Origin: JAWOFN01 sp046497505 [NCBI: bacterium]
Lineage (GTDB): Bacteria; Blakebacterota; Blakebacteria; Blakebacterales
Length of the DNA stretch: 6,954 nucleotides
Direction: 5' to 3'
Assembly (NCBI GenBank): GCA_046497505.1
Contig: JAWOFN010000107.1
Location: 1 to 6,954 of the forward strand
The notes under the pieces were generated by a model that was not told the DNA's origin, made no database searches, and was given only the letters and a program-made list of their open reading frames with translations. Position numbers and translations under genes: made by a program. Below are positions 1 through 5,811 of the stretch, piece after piece. Every line of letters begins with the position of its first letter. Positions within the stretch are counted from its first letter, which is position 1.

Positions 1-1
1 C

Positions 2-607
2 GGAGATGGAGATGTATACTACATGGTTTCTTATGATAACGGAGTGACGTGGGATAGTGGTGTCGAGATCGCGGGAAGTTCTACAGATTATGCTCCCGCC
101 GCTTTAGCAGTGAACGGGAGCACGGTGCACGTGGTGTGGGTGGAGTATGATGGCTCGGATTATTATATATGGTACCAGAACTCGACGGATAACGGGGGTA
201 GCTGGGGAAGTACACAGAGGTTGATTGGTCCAGTAGTGATGGCTGATGACCCAAGTATCACTTGTAATTCAACCTTTGTGTCATTCATTTGGGAAGATGG
301 TAGAGATGATGGTCAGTTTAGCAACGAAATATACATTAAGAATTCTACTAATTCAGGAGGTACTTGGGGAGTTAATACGAGATTAACTGATCAATCGGGT
401 GATGTCGATGGTCCACGGATAACGATGACCGAAGGTAAAAAGTATGTAGTGTGGTGGGATGATAGACATGGAAATGAAGAGATCTACTTCAAGTGTTCAC
501 CCGACTTCACGAGTGTTCCCGAGTTTCCGAATCTGTTGATGCCAGTTCTTGCTGTTCCTGCGATAATTTTTCTTTACGAACGGATACGGAAAACTTCTAA
601 AAACTAA
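2..607 (+). CDS. Asp-box (BNR/sialidase-like) repeat surface protein with PEF-type C-terminal anchor, 5' partial
   Basis: The frame is open from the left edge, so the true start lies outside the window; an ATG at 23 is internal to a repeat. 201 residues are visible. Three Asp-boxes (S-x-D/N-x-G-x-T/S-W) occur at about residues 10-17, 61-68 and 115-122, each followed by a strand and a 'VVW/FIW...D/E' core strand, the pattern of beta-propeller blades. A fourth blade core (VVWWDDR) has lost its Asp-box. The end is a typical archaeal sorting signal: a V-P-E-F-P motif at about 172-176, a hydrophobic segment, then a basic tail (YERIRKTSKN). Such PEF-CTERM-like tails are processed by archaeosortases in euryarchaea, so an extracellular, membrane-tethered protein is inferred. 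Asp-box repeats alone do not indicate sialidase activity and no catalytic residues can be assigned; the substrate or partner is unknown. Moderately AT-rich codon use matches the next gene, not the region after 1200. Confidence 0.85.
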   Translation, partial: GDGDVYYMVSYDNGVTWDSGVEIAGSSTDYAPAALAVNGSTVHVVWVEYDGSDYYIWYQNSTDNGGSWGSTQRLIGPVVMADDPSITCNSTFVSFIWEDGRDDGQFSNEIYIKNSTNSGGTWGVNTRLTDQSGDVDGPRITMTEGKKYVVWWDDRHGNEEIYFKCSPDFTSVPEFPNLLMPVLAVPAIIFLYERIRKTSKN

Positions 608-620
608 TGTAAAATTTTTA

Positions 621-636
621 CCGAAGTTTTATATAC
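621..636 (+). promoter_or_regulatory. Archaeal promoter: BRE-like CCGAAG plus TATA box TTTATATA
   Basis: The element TTTATATA (628-635) matches the archaeal TATA consensus TTTAWATA and is preceded by a purine-containing BRE-like CCGAAG (621-626). Archaeal transcription starts about 25 nt downstream of the TATA box, here around 655-660, leaving a 25-30 nt leader that holds the ribosome binding site of the gene starting at 685. The position in a 77-nt gap just after the stop of the upstream gene supports it. The start site is inferred, not seen. Confidence 0.75.
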
Positions 637-669
637 GCTCGAGTCATTACCTTTTTCGATCGTTAAATT

Positions 670-677
670 AGGAGGAG
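670..677 (+). promoter_or_regulatory. Ribosome binding site AGGAGGAG
   Basis: AGGAGGAG ends 7 nt before the ATG at 685 and fixes that codon as the start. It is a near-perfect match to the anti-Shine-Dalgarno sequence. Confidence 0.85.
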
Positions 678-684
678 AATACCG

Positions 685-1200
685 ATGTACAATAAGCATA
701 GATTGAGTAAATCTGTATGTGTTTTAGTGACTTTTATGTTGATCGTCAGTGCTGTTGTTGTATTACCTGTTGGTGGAAAGGCGAACAGCGGAGGAAAAGA
801 AAAACAAGATATTCCGAACGACGGTGTTCCTCAACTGAATGTGGAATCTGTTTGGTCTGAAGATTCTGTTGTATATCTCGGTGAGGAAAACAAGATGTGG
901 CTCAGTATTTCGAATAAAGGGAACGGGAGCAGTAAGAAAACGATTGCTAATGTGACTGATATCAAGCCTGACGGTTCGGAAGAGTTGATAACGAGTCTGC
1001 ATTTCGGGAATATGGTACCTGGAATGGAGCAGAAAAGACCGTTCAACTGGTCTCCTGAGGGTAGGGGAATACATTACCTGAAAGTCGATGTTACAGGAGA
1101 GTATGTAGAACACCATTCGAAGCCCGTGGAAATGAGTACGAGTACAATGTTGAGTTCTGCTTTTCCAGTGAATCCTACTTATTCGAATGAACCGATATGG
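685..1200 (+). CDS. Secreted protein with Ig/CARDB-like domain, 3' cut by the sequence junction
   Basis: The start at 685 is supported by the AGGAGGAG site and the upstream TATA box. Residues 1-9 are polar and basic, 10-29 form a hydrophobic signal sequence or N-terminal anchor, and a lysine/glycine-rich linker follows. From about residue 50 to 150 there is a beta-rich segment with the alternation of a CARDB/Ig-like domain: a 'V.LGEENKMWLSISNKGNGSS' stretch, then a 'GMEQKRPFNW' and a 'HYLKVDV' strand. Such domains are common adhesion or spacer modules in archaeal surface proteins. The last residue with host-like composition is W172. Beyond about 1200 the frame stays open to 2226, but that part is a Pro/Gly/Arg/His-rich antisense reading of bacterial DUF58 and MoxR genes and is not real protein. 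The native length is therefore unknown. With the upstream Asp-box protein it suggests an archaeal cell-surface locus. Specific function is not recognisable. Confidence 0.8.
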
Positions 1201-1213
1201 GACCTCCCCCCCC
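1196..1213. other. Junction between archaeal-type and bacterial-type sequence
   Basis: Left of here the DNA is moderately AT-rich with archaeal promoter signals and plus-strand genes. Right of here it is very GC-rich with minus-strand bacterial genes. The DUF58 protein is family-like up to E245 (codon at 1206-1204); the next codons (P, Y, R, F, I, R) read antisense through the archaeal gene. The archaeal frame is host-like up to W172 (1198-1200). A run of eight C lies at 1206-1213, immediately on the bacterial side. The exact breakpoint cannot be placed better than a few bases. Confidence 0.85.
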
Positions 1214-1938
1214 TCCATCCCCTCCAGGAGGGCCTCCTCGGGGAAGTCGAAGTCCACCTCGCGAGAATCGAGGACACGGAAGACGATGACCTCGTGCTTG
1301 CGGTGCCGCAGGTGCCGGAGACCCAGGCCCACCCGTCGGGGATCGTCCAGGAGGTCGGAGAAGAGGATCACCAGCCCCCGGCGGTCCAGCCGTTCGGCCA
1401 GCTCCCCCAGCACCGATCCACCGTCCGTCCCCTCCCGGGTCTCGAGACCTTCCAGTTCCCCCAGCAGGGGATGGAGCCAGGAGGATACGCTCCTGGGGGG
1501 GAGCATGCGGCGCATCCGCTCGTCGTAGGTGACCAGACCCACCGCGTCCCGCTGTCTGAGCATCAGGTAGGCCAGGGCGGCGGCGAGCTGCCGGGCGTAG
1601 GTGATCTTGGTGATCTCCCCCGACCCGTAGCCCATCGACCCGCTGGCGTCCATCACCAGGTGGGAGCGGAGGTTGGTCTCCTCCATGAAGGTCTTCACAT
1701 AGTAGCGGTCCGACTTGGCGTAGAGGCGCCAGTCCAGGTAGCGGAGGGCGTCGCCGGGCTGGTAGGGACGGTGTTCGGCGAACTCCACGCTGAAACCGTG
1801 GTAGGGGCTGCGGTGGAGTCCGGTGACGAACCCCTCCACCACCAGACGCGCCACCAGGTCGAGGTCCTCCAGGCGGGAGAGGGCCACCGGGTCGAGCCGC
1901 CTCCCCGCATCCCGGGCCGGGGCGCCGAGGGCGCTCAC
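1201..1938 (-). CDS. DUF58 (MIDAS/vWA-like) protein, C-terminus cut by the junction
   Basis: The start is GTG at 1938-1936, overlapping the MoxR stop by four bases (GTGA), which implies translational coupling. The family signature is clear: H-x-S-P-x-x-G-x-S-x-E-F at about residues 42-53, R57-x-Y-x-x-G-D63 and R-x-x-D69-W, followed by the metal-ion-dependent adhesion site D97-x-S99-x-S101 in a 'VMDASGSM' strand. A later strand 'GLVILFSDLLDD' and the 'FPEEALLEGMEGGE' segment are also typical of the family. No transmembrane segment is present, as in the soluble subgroup paired with MoxR. About 245 residues are native; the family usually runs to roughly 290, so about 40-50 C-terminal residues are missing beyond the junction. 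DUF58 proteins are thought to act with MoxR ATPases in assembly or maturation of complexes; the substrate here is unknown. The open frame down to 763 is an artefact of crossing the junction. Confidence 0.92.
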
Positions 1939-2936
1939 GGCGGCGGCACCTCCCCCAGCAGGCCCTCCACCACCTGGAGGGCATCCACGTCCTCCGCCTC
2001 GGCGGTGAAGTTGGTCACCAGCCGGTGGCGGAGCACGCCCCGGGCGGCACGTCGGATGTCCCCGTCATCGGGGGTGAGGCGCCCGTCGAGCAGGGCCCGG
2101 GCCTTGGCCCCCAGGACCAGGTACTGGCTGGCCCGGGGACCGGCCCCCCAGCGGAGCCACTCCCTGGCGCAGACGGCGGCCTCCTCCTCCCCGGGTCGGG
2201 TGGCCCGGACCAGGCGGACCGCGTAGTCCACCACCTCCTCGGTGACCGGGACCCGCCGGACCAGTGCCTGGTAGGCCACCACCTCCTCGCCCGTGAGGAC
2301 CGGTTCGGTGACCGGCTGCAGTTCTCCGGTGGTGCGGAGGACGATCTCCCGCTCCTCCTCCGGGGAGGGGTAGTCGATCCAGATGTTGAACATGAACCGG
2401 TCCAGCTGCGCCTCGGGGAGGGGGTAGGTGCCCTCCTGTTCGATGGGGTTCTGGGTGGCCAGGACGAAGAAGGGCGGGGTGAGGGAGTAGTCCTCTCCCC
2501 CGGCGGTGACCTTGTGCTCCTGCATCGCCTCCAGCAGTGCCGCCTGGGTCTTGGGGGGGGTACGGTTGATCTCGTCCGCCAGCACCACGTTGGCGAAGAT
2601 CGGACCCTTCATGAAGCGGAAGACCCGCTCCCCGCTGCTCCGGTCCTCCACCAGGACCTCGGTACCGGTGATGTCGGAGGGCATCAGGTCGGGGGTGAAC
2701 TGGATCCGGGAGAAGCGCAGGTCCAGGGCGCCGGCCAGGCTGGAGACCAGGAGGGTCTTGGCCAGCCCCGGCACCCCGACGAGCAGCACATGCCCACCGG
2801 ACAGCAGGGCGGTGAGCAGGTCTTCCACCACCCGGTCCTGCCCCACGATGACCCGGCCCAGCTCGGAGGTGAGGCGTCCCGCCGCTCCCGCCAGGGCCTC
2901 GGCGGCCTCCACATCGTCCTGCGGGATGGTGCTCAT
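1935..2936 (-). CDS. MoxR-family AAA+ ATPase
   Basis: This is a 333-residue AAA+ chaperone-type ATPase, a usual length for the family. Walker A is G54-V-P-G-L-A-K-T61, Walker B is V117-V-L-A-D-E122 followed by I-N-R, sensor 1 is A-T-Q-N-P at 160-164, and the P-E-A-Q-L-D-R-F block is at 174-181. A C-terminal helical lid follows from about residue 215. I chose the ATG at 2936 because it has a GAGGGAG site (2944-2950) seven nt upstream and begins the family-typical N-terminus. A longer frame back to 3005 would encode a non-conserved stretch across a DnaA box. The gene heads a unit with DUF58 (4-nt overlap). MoxR proteins use ATP hydrolysis to activate or assemble partner complexes, commonly with vWA/DUF58 proteins. 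Transcription probably starts in the 188-nt gap upstream, which carries DnaA boxes, so control by DnaA is possible but unproven. Confidence 0.95.
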   Translation of the reverse strand: MSTIPQDDVEAAEALAGAAGRLTSELGRVIVGQDRVVEDLLTALLSGGHVLLVGVPGLAKTLLVSSLAGALDLRFSRIQFTPDLMPSDITGTEVLVEDRSSGERVFRFMKGPIFANVVLADEINRTPPKTQAALLEAMQEHKVTAGGEDYSLTPPFFVLATQNPIEQEGTYPLPEAQLDRFMFNIWIDYPSPEEEREIVLRTTGELQPVTEPVLTGEEVVAYQALVRRVPVTEEVVDYAVRLVRATRPGEEEAAVCAREWLRWGAGPRASQYLVLGAKARALLDGRLTPDDGDIRRAARGVLRHRLVTNFTAEAEDVDALQVVEGLLGEVPPP

Positions 2937-2943
2937 CTGCTCG

Positions 2944-2950
2944 CTCCCTC
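2944..2950 (-). promoter_or_regulatory. Ribosome binding site GAGGGAG for the MoxR gene
   Basis: GAGGGAG on the minus strand lies 7 nt before the ATG at 2936. It favours this start over the upstream in-frame start at 3005 and so leaves the DnaA-box cluster outside coding sequence. Confidence 0.6.
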
Positions 2951-2980
2951 TTCGGGCCCGGTGACCGACTGACAACGTGT

Positions 2981-3114
2981 TGTGGATAACCCGTGAACCC
3001 CTCACTCAGACAGCCCTGCTATCTCCCCGGCCGACTTAAGGATAGCGGGTTATCCACGGGGCGCCGGGGGTTCTCCACATCCCTCTCCCGGGGTGTGGAC
3101 GACGGTGTGGATAA
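2981..3114. other. DnaA-box cluster: candidate oriC or DnaA-controlled region
   Basis: The 188-nt gap between the AtpI-like gene and MoxR (2937-3124) holds five DnaA-box-like 9-mers. Two are perfect TTATCCACA, both on the minus strand (2981-2989 and 3106-3114). One is TTATCCACG on the plus strand (3050-3058). Two are degenerate: TTCTCCACA on plus (3071-3079, one mismatch) and TGTGGACGA at 3094-3102 (minus orientation, two mismatches). The three best boxes share a 12-bp extension, GTGGATAACCCG. Clustered boxes in a non-coding gap about 1.8 kb from parB are what chromosomal origins often look like. Points against: no dnaA or dnaN is in view, there is no clear AT-rich unwinding element (only a short CTTAAGGATA stretch near 3035-3044), and parAB is transcribed toward the cluster. 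A DnaA-regulated promoter for moxR is the alternative. Confidence 0.6.
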
Positions 3115-3118
3115 CCCG
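2982..3118. repeat. Three copies of a 12-bp sequence GTGGATAACCCG in alternating orientation
   Basis: GTGGATAACCCG is exact at 2982-2993 and 3107-3118 on the plus strand and at 3046-3057 on the minus strand (read there as CGGGTTATCCAC). Starts are 64 and 61 bases apart. Copies two and three form an inverted repeat that encloses a shorter inverted pair, TCCACA (3074-3079) and TGTGGA (3094-3099). Conservation beyond the 9-bp DnaA box suggests the CGGG flank is part of the recognised site. Confidence 0.85.
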
Positions 3119-3124
3119 GGTCCC

Positions 3125-3523
3125 TCACCCCCGCCATCGGCCCGTGACCAGCCGGCCCATCTGCCAGAGATAGATGGTGAGGGGGACCGCCGCCAGGCCC
3201 AGAACGGTGGTCACCGGGGGGAGTCCGGCCACCAGGACCAGCAGGAGGAGGATGCCCCCCAGGAGGAGGTAGCGCAGGATGAAGCCGGCCGCCGAACGGT
3301 GTCCGGCGGCGATGGGGTCGCGTCCCTGCCGGGCCGCGCTGCGCATCTCGTGCATGAAGAGGCTCGTGGCCAGGAAGTTGGACGAACTCAGGACCGCTCC
3401 GGCCAGCAGGCCGAGCGCGTCCGTGGGACGTCCCGCCGCGGTCAGTCCCGCCGCCCCCGCGGCGGCCAGGACCAGGGCACCCAGGGCGTAGCGCCACGCG
3501 GTGCTCCAGAGGGGGTCGCCCAC
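3125..3523 (-). CDS. atpI: AtpI-like (ATP synthase subunit I family) small membrane protein
   Basis: The product is a 132-residue hydrophobic protein with four predicted membrane segments, at about residues 8-27, 33-53, 77-97 and 100-120. The segment 'GLLAGAVLSSSNFLATSLFMHEM' recalls the small-residue/Asn pattern of the second helix of ATP synthase I proteins (G-x-x-x-G...N), and the third begins with 'FILRYLL', also usual there. AtpI assists assembly of the rotor c-ring or Mg/Ca transport beside the F-type ATP synthase. I chose the GTG at 3523 because AAGGAGG (3528-3534) precedes it; the longer frame to 3649 only repeats antisense-like Arg/Pro-rich sequence inside the bactofilin gene. It lies 19 nt after the bactofilin stop and is probably the last gene of the operon. 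No ATP synthase gene follows, so the assignment is by similarity of pattern and remains moderate. Confidence 0.65.
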   Translation of the reverse strand: MGDPLWSTAWRYALGALVLAAAGAAGLTAAGRPTDALGLLAGAVLSSSNFLATSLFMHEMRSAARQGRDPIAAGHRSAAGFILRYLLLGGILLLLVLVAGLPPVTTVLGLAAVPLTIYLWQMGRLVTGRWRG

Positions 3524-3527
3524 GCGG

Positions 3528-3534
3528 CCTCCTT
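3528..3534 (-). promoter_or_regulatory. Ribosome binding site AAGGAGG for the AtpI-like gene
   Basis: A perfect AAGGAGG on the minus strand ends 4 nt before the GTG at 3523, a short but workable spacing. It decides the start of the AtpI-like gene against a longer in-frame start inside the bactofilin gene. Confidence 0.7.
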
Positions 3535-3542
3535 CCCGGAGG

Positions 3543-4019
3543 TCAGGAGTCCCGGGACTCGGAACCCACCGGGACCTCCCGGTCGGTGCCCTGCCCGGAC
3601 GGTCCCCCGGAGGATCCCTGGGGGGAGGACTCCTTGCCCCCGCCCTCACGGGGACCGCCCTTCCCGGCCCGCTCCGCCTCCTCGCCCATCCGGCAGGTAC
3701 CGTTGAAGACCGCGCCCTCCTCGATGATCAGCTTCTTGGTCGTCACATCACCCATCACCGTGGACTTGCCTTCGAGGATGACCACCTCCTGGGCCTGTAT
3801 GTCCCCCTCCACGCGGCCGCCGATCGTAGCGCTCTTGACCTTCACGCTGGCTTCCACCACCCCGGTCTTCCCCACCAGCAGGGTGTCCGAGCAGTTGATG
3901 CGTCCCTTCACCTTCCCGTCCACCCGGATGCTGCTGGAGATGTTCAGCGTGCCCTCGATGACCGTTCCGTTCCCCACCAGGGTGTTCATCTGCCCATCGC
4001 CTGCTGCGCCCTTAGCCAT
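3543..4019 (-). CDS. Bactofilin
   Basis: The product is 158 residues. Residues about 10-112 are the bactofilin core, a run of short beta-strands in right-handed helix style with regular hydrophobic/glycine spacing: 'T.IEGTLNISSSIRVDGKVKG', then 'LLVGKTGVVEASVKVKSATIGGRVEGDI', then 'VVILEGKSTVMGDV' and 'LIIEEGAVFNG'. The first block with G-x-I-x-G-x-L and R-V-D-G-x-x-x-G is diagnostic. The last 45 residues are a Gly/Ser/Glu/Pro-rich disordered tail. Bactofilins polymerise without nucleotide and scaffold cell-shape or polar complexes on the cytoplasmic side. The ATG at 4019 follows a GAGAGGA site (4025-4031) that overlaps the stop of the M23 gene, so translation of the two is likely coupled (10-nt gap). 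The M23 neighbour and parAB upstream point to a role in wall shaping and/or chromosome positioning. Confidence 0.95.
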   Translation of the reverse strand: MAKGAAGDGQMNTLVGNGTVIEGTLNISSSIRVDGKVKGRINCSDTLLVGKTGVVEASVKVKSATIGGRVEGDIQAQEVVILEGKSTVMGDVTTKKLIIEEGAVFNGTCRMGEEAERAGKGGPREGGGKESSPQGSSGGPSGQGTDREVPVGSESRDS

Positions 4020-4029
4020 GTCCGTCCTC

Positions 4030-4857
4030 TCAGTATCTGGGTAGGTATCTGCGGGGATCCACGGACCGCCCGTCCTTCTGGACCTCGAAATGGAGGTGCG
4101 GCCCCGTGGTGACCCGCCCAGAGCTGCCCACGTACGCGATGATGTCCCCCTTGCTGACGATCTGTCCCTCTCTCACGGTGAGGCGGCTGCTGTGCCCGTA
4201 GCGGGTGATCATCCCCTCCCCGTGGTCGATCTCGAGCAGGTTCCCGTAGCTCTCATCCGTGCCGGCGAAGACCACCCGGCCGTCGGCGGCGGCCCGGACG
4301 ATGGTACCGCTGGAAGCCGCGATGTCCAACCCGGTATGTGCGGATCCCGCCGAACCCGCCCCCTCACCGAACTCCGAGGTCACGTAGCCCCGCACCGGCC
4401 ACGCGAAGAGCAGGCTGCCCGGGACGCTCTCCGGGACCTCGCTCTCCGTTCCCCGCGGCAGGGCGGTCTCGGTGATGGCGGTCCTGCCGCTCACCGCGCT
4501 GTCCGGGAGGCTCCCCAGCCGGTAGCGGAAGCCGGGCCAGTCCTCGGGCATCTCCACACCCAGGCGCGAGCGGATCTTGTAGTCGGTCTCCAGCAGGTCG
4601 CCCATGAGCTGCTCGAGCTCCCACACCTTCTGGACCTCCTGCATGAGGTCGGCGTTCTCCTCCTTCACCTCCCGCACCTCCACCGCCACCCGTGCCACCC
4701 GTCCGTAGGTGGCGATGCCGAGGCCGATGAGGACCACCAGGAGGGCCCCGAGTCCCACGAGCAGGCGCATCGCACCGGCGCTGAGCCGGAACTGCCGCGT
4801 CCCGCTCTCGTCGTCGGGGATGAACAGGATCGTCCAGCTGCGTCGCTTCTTGGCCAC
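4030..4857 (-). CDS. Membrane-anchored M23 (LytM) metallopeptidase
   Basis: The product is 275 residues. A basic N-terminus with the 'W-T-I-L-F-I-P' and 'R-x-F-R-L-S' pattern, common in bactofilin-linked peptidases, precedes one membrane segment at about 30-51. A coiled coil at about 55-95 follows, then a linker and the peptidase domain at about 150-272. Zinc ligands and catalytic residues are intact: H174-x-x-x-D178, H222 in 'YGHSS' and H254-L-H256, so an active peptidoglycan endopeptidase is expected outside the membrane. The start is GTG at 4857, 24 nt after the parB stop, with only a weak GGTG-type site upstream. Members of this group work with bactofilin in cell-shape control (Csd1/CcmA in Helicobacter, LmdC-type pairs in alphaproteobacteria), matching the bactofilin directly downstream. 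Overlap with that gene's ribosome site suggests co-expression at a fixed ratio. Confidence 0.95.
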   Translation of the reverse strand: MAKKRRSWTILFIPDDESGTRQFRLSAGAMRLLVGLGALLVVLIGLGIATYGRVARVAVEVREVKEENADLMQEVQKVWELEQLMGDLLETDYKIRSRLGVEMPEDWPGFRYRLGSLPDSAVSGRTAITETALPRGTESEVPESVPGSLLFAWPVRGYVTSEFGEGAGSAGSAHTGLDIAASSGTIVRAAADGRVVFAGTDESYGNLLEIDHGEGMITRYGHSSRLTVREGQIVSKGDIIAYVGSSGRVTTGPHLHFEVQKDGRSVDPRRYLPRY

Positions 4858-4881
4858 GTCGGTTCACCGCCGGTCCGCGGG

Positions 4882-5811
4882 TCAGTCCAGGCTGATATCG
4901 AGCCTGTCGCAGATGCGCGTCAGGTCGTCCGCGGAGTAGTAGTCGATCTTCAGGGAACCCTTCTTCACGGACCCCTTGAGGGTCACCCGGGTCCCCAGGG
5001 CCCGCTGGAACTCTTCCACAAGGGCCTGGAGCCGGGGGGGGAGTTCCTTCTGCCCCCTCTTCCTCGGACCCTCCCCCTCATCATCAGCAGCGGCTTCCCG
5101 TACCAGCTTCTCGGTCGCCCGGACCGAGAGACCGCGGGCGATGATCTTCTTCAACAGGGTGATCCGGGCGCCGGAGCTGCCCAGCCCGAGGAGGGCCCTG
5201 GCATGGCCCTCGGTGATCTTCTCGTCCTTCACCGCCTGCCGTACCTGCTCCGGCAGGCTCAGCAGCCGCAGGGTGTTGGCCACCGAGGTGCGGCTCTTCC
5301 CCACCCGCTCGGCGATCTGTTCCTGGGTGAGACCGCAGTCGTCGGCCAGTCGGCGGTACGCGCGGGCGGTGTCCATCGCGTTGAGGTTCTCGCGCTGGAC
5401 GTTCTCCACGAGGGCCAGCTCCAGCATCTCCTCGTCGCTGTCCACCTCGTACACGATGGCCGGGATGCTCTTCAGGCCGGCGATCTCCGCCGCGCGGAGG
5501 CGGCGCTCCCCCGCTACCAGCTGGTAGGCCTCCTCCCCCTCCTCGTCCTCGACGGCCCGCAGCAGCACGGGCTGCAGGACCCCCTTCTCACGGATGGAGT
5601 CCGCCAGCTCCTCCAGCCCCTCCCTGGCGAAATCCTGGCGGGGCTGGAAGGGGTTGGGCCGGATCCGTCCGAGACGGACCTTGGTGACCGTGCCCGCCTG
5701 CCCGGGCCTGCCCGGTTTGCTCTTCCGGGCGGCGGCGGAAGAAGAGGATTCATCCCCCCCGGCGCCCGGGATCAGGGCATCAAGCCCTTTGCCGAGCGCT
5801 TTCCTTGCCAT
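4882..5811 (-). CDS. parB: Chromosome partitioning protein ParB (Spo0J family)
   Basis: The product is 309 residues, normal for chromosomal ParB. The N-terminus 'MARKALGKGLDALIP' is the ParA-interacting motif. The CTP-binding/clamp region contains the R-x-N-P-x-Q-P-R block at 51-58, 'GERRLRAA' at 101-108 and 'ENVQREN' at 136-142. The helix-turn-helix lies at about 161-184 (LTQEQIAERVGKS...), followed by 'ITEGHARALLGL' and a C-terminal dimerisation domain ending in 'LDISLD'. An acidic/Ser-rich linker occupies residues 20-40. I chose the ATG at 5811 because of a strong AAGGAGG site (5821-5827) and the conserved N-terminus; it overlaps the end of parA by 32 nt. ParB loads on parS sites, spreads as a CTP-dependent clamp and stimulates ParA. 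I found no parS-like 16-mer (TGTTTCACGTGAAACA) in the window. Confidence 0.97.
   Translation of the reverse strand: MARKALGKGLDALIPGAGGDESSSSAAARKSKPGRPGQAGTVTKVRLGRIRPNPFQPRQDFAREGLEELADSIREKGVLQPVLLRAVEDEEGEEAYQLVAGERRLRAAEIAGLKSIPAIVYEVDSDEEMLELALVENVQRENLNAMDTARAYRRLADDCGLTQEQIAERVGKSRTSVANTLRLLSLPEQVRQAVKDEKITEGHARALLGLGSSGARITLLKKIIARGLSVRATEKLVREAAADDEGEGPRKRGQKELPPRLQALVEEFQRALGTRVTLKGSVKKGSLKIDYYSADDLTRICDRLDISLD

Noticed and set aside
763-1200. Minus-strand C-terminal extension of DUF58 with His/Phe/Arg-rich sequence
   Set aside because: It is antisense to the archaeal CARDB-like gene. It has no family similarity and appears only because the join happens to leave the frame open.
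685-2226. 513-residue plus-strand frame that could be a large fusion protein
   Set aside because: Only the first 172 residues are host-like. The rest is the antisense of DUF58 and MoxR coding sequence, rich in Pro/Gly/Arg/His, with no recognisable domain.
2547-2557. G8 run in MoxR (and similar G/C runs near 5034 and 5754) as frameshift sites
   Set aside because: Each run encodes Gly/Pro codons in a frame that continues with conserved motifs on both sides, so no frameshift is evident.
2025-2972. 315-residue plus-strand open frame opposite MoxR
   Set aside because: It is the antisense of a clear AAA+ gene with intact Walker motifs, and its composition is that of a shadow frame.
2972-2983. ACAACGTGTTGT near-palindrome considered as a parS or operator site
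   Set aside because: The arms are only 5 bp with a GT centre, and it does not match TGTTTCACGTGAAACA. It overlaps the first DnaA box and may be chance.
3018-3046. GCTATC...GATAGC inverted repeat as a transcription terminator after the AtpI-like gene
   Set aside because: The 6-bp arms have a 17-nt loop and no T-run follows on the minus strand, so it is not a convincing intrinsic terminator.
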